64,000 nucleotides of DNA from Nageia nagi (Eukaryota > Pinophyta): contig JBITNC010000002.1 in NCBI GenBank assembly GCA_050084985.1, positions 7,874,001 through 7,938,000 on the forward strand. The letters run 5' to 3'. Made by a program: the position numbers and the translations under genes. Position 1 is the stretch's first letter. Each line of letters starts with the position of its first letter. Of the stretch, positions 61,991 to 64,000 are shown piece by piece. The notes under the pieces were generated by a model, which worked only from the letters and a program-made list of their open reading frames with translations, was not told where the DNA came from and ran no database searches.

Positions 61991-62870
61991 ATTCAAGCAC
62001 ACTAAGTTACCCTTGATTTACAAATAACTTCCTAATATATGTAGATATTAATGAGTCATCACATAAATAATTACTAGTATTTTATTTTTATATATTTATT
62101 TGGAAAAGATTATCATAAATTAAAATCATGTTCATAAAGATGAGTGGATATTTATCTTACATAATATCAATGCTTACCTTGCATGCATTGCTCTTAATAA
62201 CAAATATTTTACTAATACTAAATATTATGAGAATTGGTATGGTGCATATAATGAGTTTTGGGTAATTGTATATTCATGTAGATACCTATATTTTTTTATT
62301 TAATTAAATATATATAATTTAGGTATATATAAAGTAAATTCATTCAGGATGGAAAAAAATAAAAAAGAGTAAATTCAAATTTTAATATATGATGTTACTT
62401 TATGTAATGTGAATTCAAATGCATTGATATAAATGATCAATATCATTTTATTTTTAAATAACCAATGCTCTTGATAATATTTTTATCAAATTCTCTCTAA
62501 GAGAAACTACACAAGGAAATTATCCAAGGATATCAATTGTACATATTTAAAAAAAGGGTAAATTTTGCATTAATAAAAAAGTGAAGTTTTTAAAGGAACT
62601 TTGAAACCTTTACATCTTCGCTTGATCCAAAATTACAAAATGTTCAACTAGTTCAACTATTCAACTAGCATGTATCTATTTTTATATTGTTTCATTCTCC
62701 TATAATCCATTTGTTCTTCTTGCAAGTGCTAGAATATTTCTAAGTTTACTATCAAATTACAAAGGCTAAATCCAAATGCATCATAGTAGCTTATTTTGTT
62801 TCTTGGTGGGTACATGTATTTATTATATATTCAAAACAATAAAAGAAAGGAAAGCTGAGGAGAGTACAAC
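61991..62870. other. AT-rich stretch, nothing recognised
   Basis: No coding motif or repeat terminus seen. Confidence 0.3.
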
Positions 62871-63609
62871 ATTGCAGTGTTTAGGTTGTATCCTTCTTTC
62901 CCAAGTCATCTACCAACTGTAAAATATGTTCTTTTTTTCCTCCTAGGAAGATAAAGTTCATCTTAATGTGCATGTTCTTGAAGTAGTTGTTATACATCTT
63001 TTTTGTAAGACTATCTAGAACTCTGGGTTTTCTCCTTCAAATATTAAACTTGGTTCCCCTTTTTGCAACATCGTTTATGATAACATTTGGTTATGGAACA
63101 GAATATCTCTTTGTATCCTAACAAAAATTCCTTTTGGTATTTGATTATTTCCAAATGGGCATGTTATAGCCTCAATTAGCTTTGGTGGCTCCTCCTATTC
63201 TTTCTTGTTGCTTGTACCCTCAACTTCTTATTCTAAGTTTGTTTTCTTCTTCTCCATTCCTCTTGTTTTGATTTGATACTTCTATGGTGGGTTTGTATCA
63301 TCAAGGTTTATGGTTTGTATTTATGGTTGAACATCCTTATTGATATGCATTTCCTTTTGTTTACCTCAAATTCTTGTTGAAACTGCTCCCACATGCTTTT
63401 CATATTCCTCTCTTTGGTGTGTTTCCACCATGTTGGGTGCTTTATTCCTCTTTTTATTGGTAGATTGTATTCTTTTTATGTTTCACACTTCTCCTTGATG
63501 GTTGATTGTTGTACCATTTTGTGCTACACTCTTCTCCTTTCCCTCTTCCCCACATGCACTTTCCTTTGTACCTTATGGTTTATTAGTGCTTCCCTTTTCT
63601 ACTATTGTA
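62871..63609 (-). other. Pyrimidine-rich segment with a comparatively open minus frame
   Basis: The minus strand translates for about 240 codons with roughly eight stops, fewer than expected here, giving a Lys/Glu/Gln-rich product (for example SLIFEGENPEF, SRTCTLR). I do not recognise it. Purine bias of that strand may explain the openness. Confidence 0.25.
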
Positions 63610-63765
63610 TGTTAGAAATATTAGTGATAGAAATATTTTATGTTATGAGTCAGTACATTTTTTAGTTAGTTATCTAAAGTGGTTATATCAACCACTTTTT
63701 TTGTTATTTATAAGAATCATCTTTAGTTCTAATAAACTATGGATTAGTTTTGTGTTACTTCTAAT
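63610..63765 (+). repeat. Short 5' LTR of an element leaving the window
   Basis: TGTTAGAAATATTAGTGATA at 63610 and TTCTAAT at the right form the imperfect inverted ends of an LTR about 156 bp long. A primer-binding-like TGGTATCAGATCGC follows at 63767-63780. Only about 220 bp of interior lie in the window, so the element type cannot be told; the ends and primer site suit a Ty1/copia or TRIM-type element. Without the second LTR the left end is a guess. Confidence 0.45.
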
Positions 63766-63766
63766 T

Positions 63767-63780
63767 TGGTATCAGATCGC
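63767..63780 (+). other. Primer-binding-like site
   Basis: TGGTATCAGATCGC, matching the initiator-methionine tRNA complement TGGTATCAGAGC with a small change. Confidence 0.5.
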
Positions 63781-64000
63781 AAGCATCAAATGATGATTGG
63801 GTAACTGCTAGAATTCATATATGTCACTAGGATCGAGGACATCCAACATCCTATAGAATCTTGTGTATTGTATTACCGTGTGTTTATCCTCCATATTGTG
63901 TTGTACTCAAAATTACATGAGGTAGGAGTCTGCTCAACACACACCAAGAATGTGATGCATATGAATGAAAACAATTGAGAAAGTCTATGTAGAAACACTA

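Overview
The window looks like nuclear DNA from a seed plant with a large, very AT-rich, transposon-dominated genome. A gymnosperm is my best guess, from the many decayed LTR elements, the broken PPR fragments and the low gene density. I cannot name the species. I see no tRNA, rRNA, organellar, bacterial or CRISPR features.

One host gene is well supported. On the minus strand (51188-53020, or to 53243 with another first exon) lies a four-exon C2H2 zinc-finger gene of the JAGGED/STAMENLESS1 type. I rebuilt it by splicing: every junction is GT-AG and the phases agree. Short AT-rich flanks surround it.

The rest is mostly retroelements in various states of decay. From left to right: a LINE reverse-transcriptase relic (+, 300-1540); the 3' end of a minus-strand Ty3/gypsy element, with LTR edge and integrase tail (2440-3480); a minus-strand PPR pseudogene made of about five ~250-bp units (3780-5260); a duplicated block with an (AT)n tract and tRNA-promoter-like boxes (7230-8410); a Tat-like LTR on minus (11565-12197), with a plant-mobile-domain-like antisense frame further right (18480-19740). 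The first of two related non-coding LTR elements (LARD-1, 13668-18480, duplication CAAGG) interrupts the stretch between them. Next comes an element with ~1.8-kb direct repeats (19868-23055 and 25923-32560). Its left repeat carries a TTA-flanked TIR element holding PPR fragments (21555-22880). Its interior carries a TIR element (24445-25410). Its right repeat is split by LARD-2 (27509-32342, duplication ACATG).

Further right: a gag-bearing, pol-less Tat-lineage element with paired LTRs and an antisense coiled-coil frame (33622-39108); two Ty3/gypsy gag-pol relics (40470-41850 and 43700-46000) and a gag relic (46690-47880); a 966-bp TIR element (47901-48866) related to the one at 24445; the JAGGED-like gene; a complete but inactivated chromovirus with 410-bp LTRs and a chromodomain (54678-59890); a minus-strand chromovirus pol relic (60400-61990); and the start of an element with a very short LTR that runs off the right edge (63610-64000).

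None of the elements appears able to encode a complete set of retrotransposition proteins: all recognisable pol frames contain stops or frameshifts. The most unusual material is the non-coding LTR family, the TIR family with two copies here, the PPR-carrying TIR element, and the antisense frames of the Tat-like elements.
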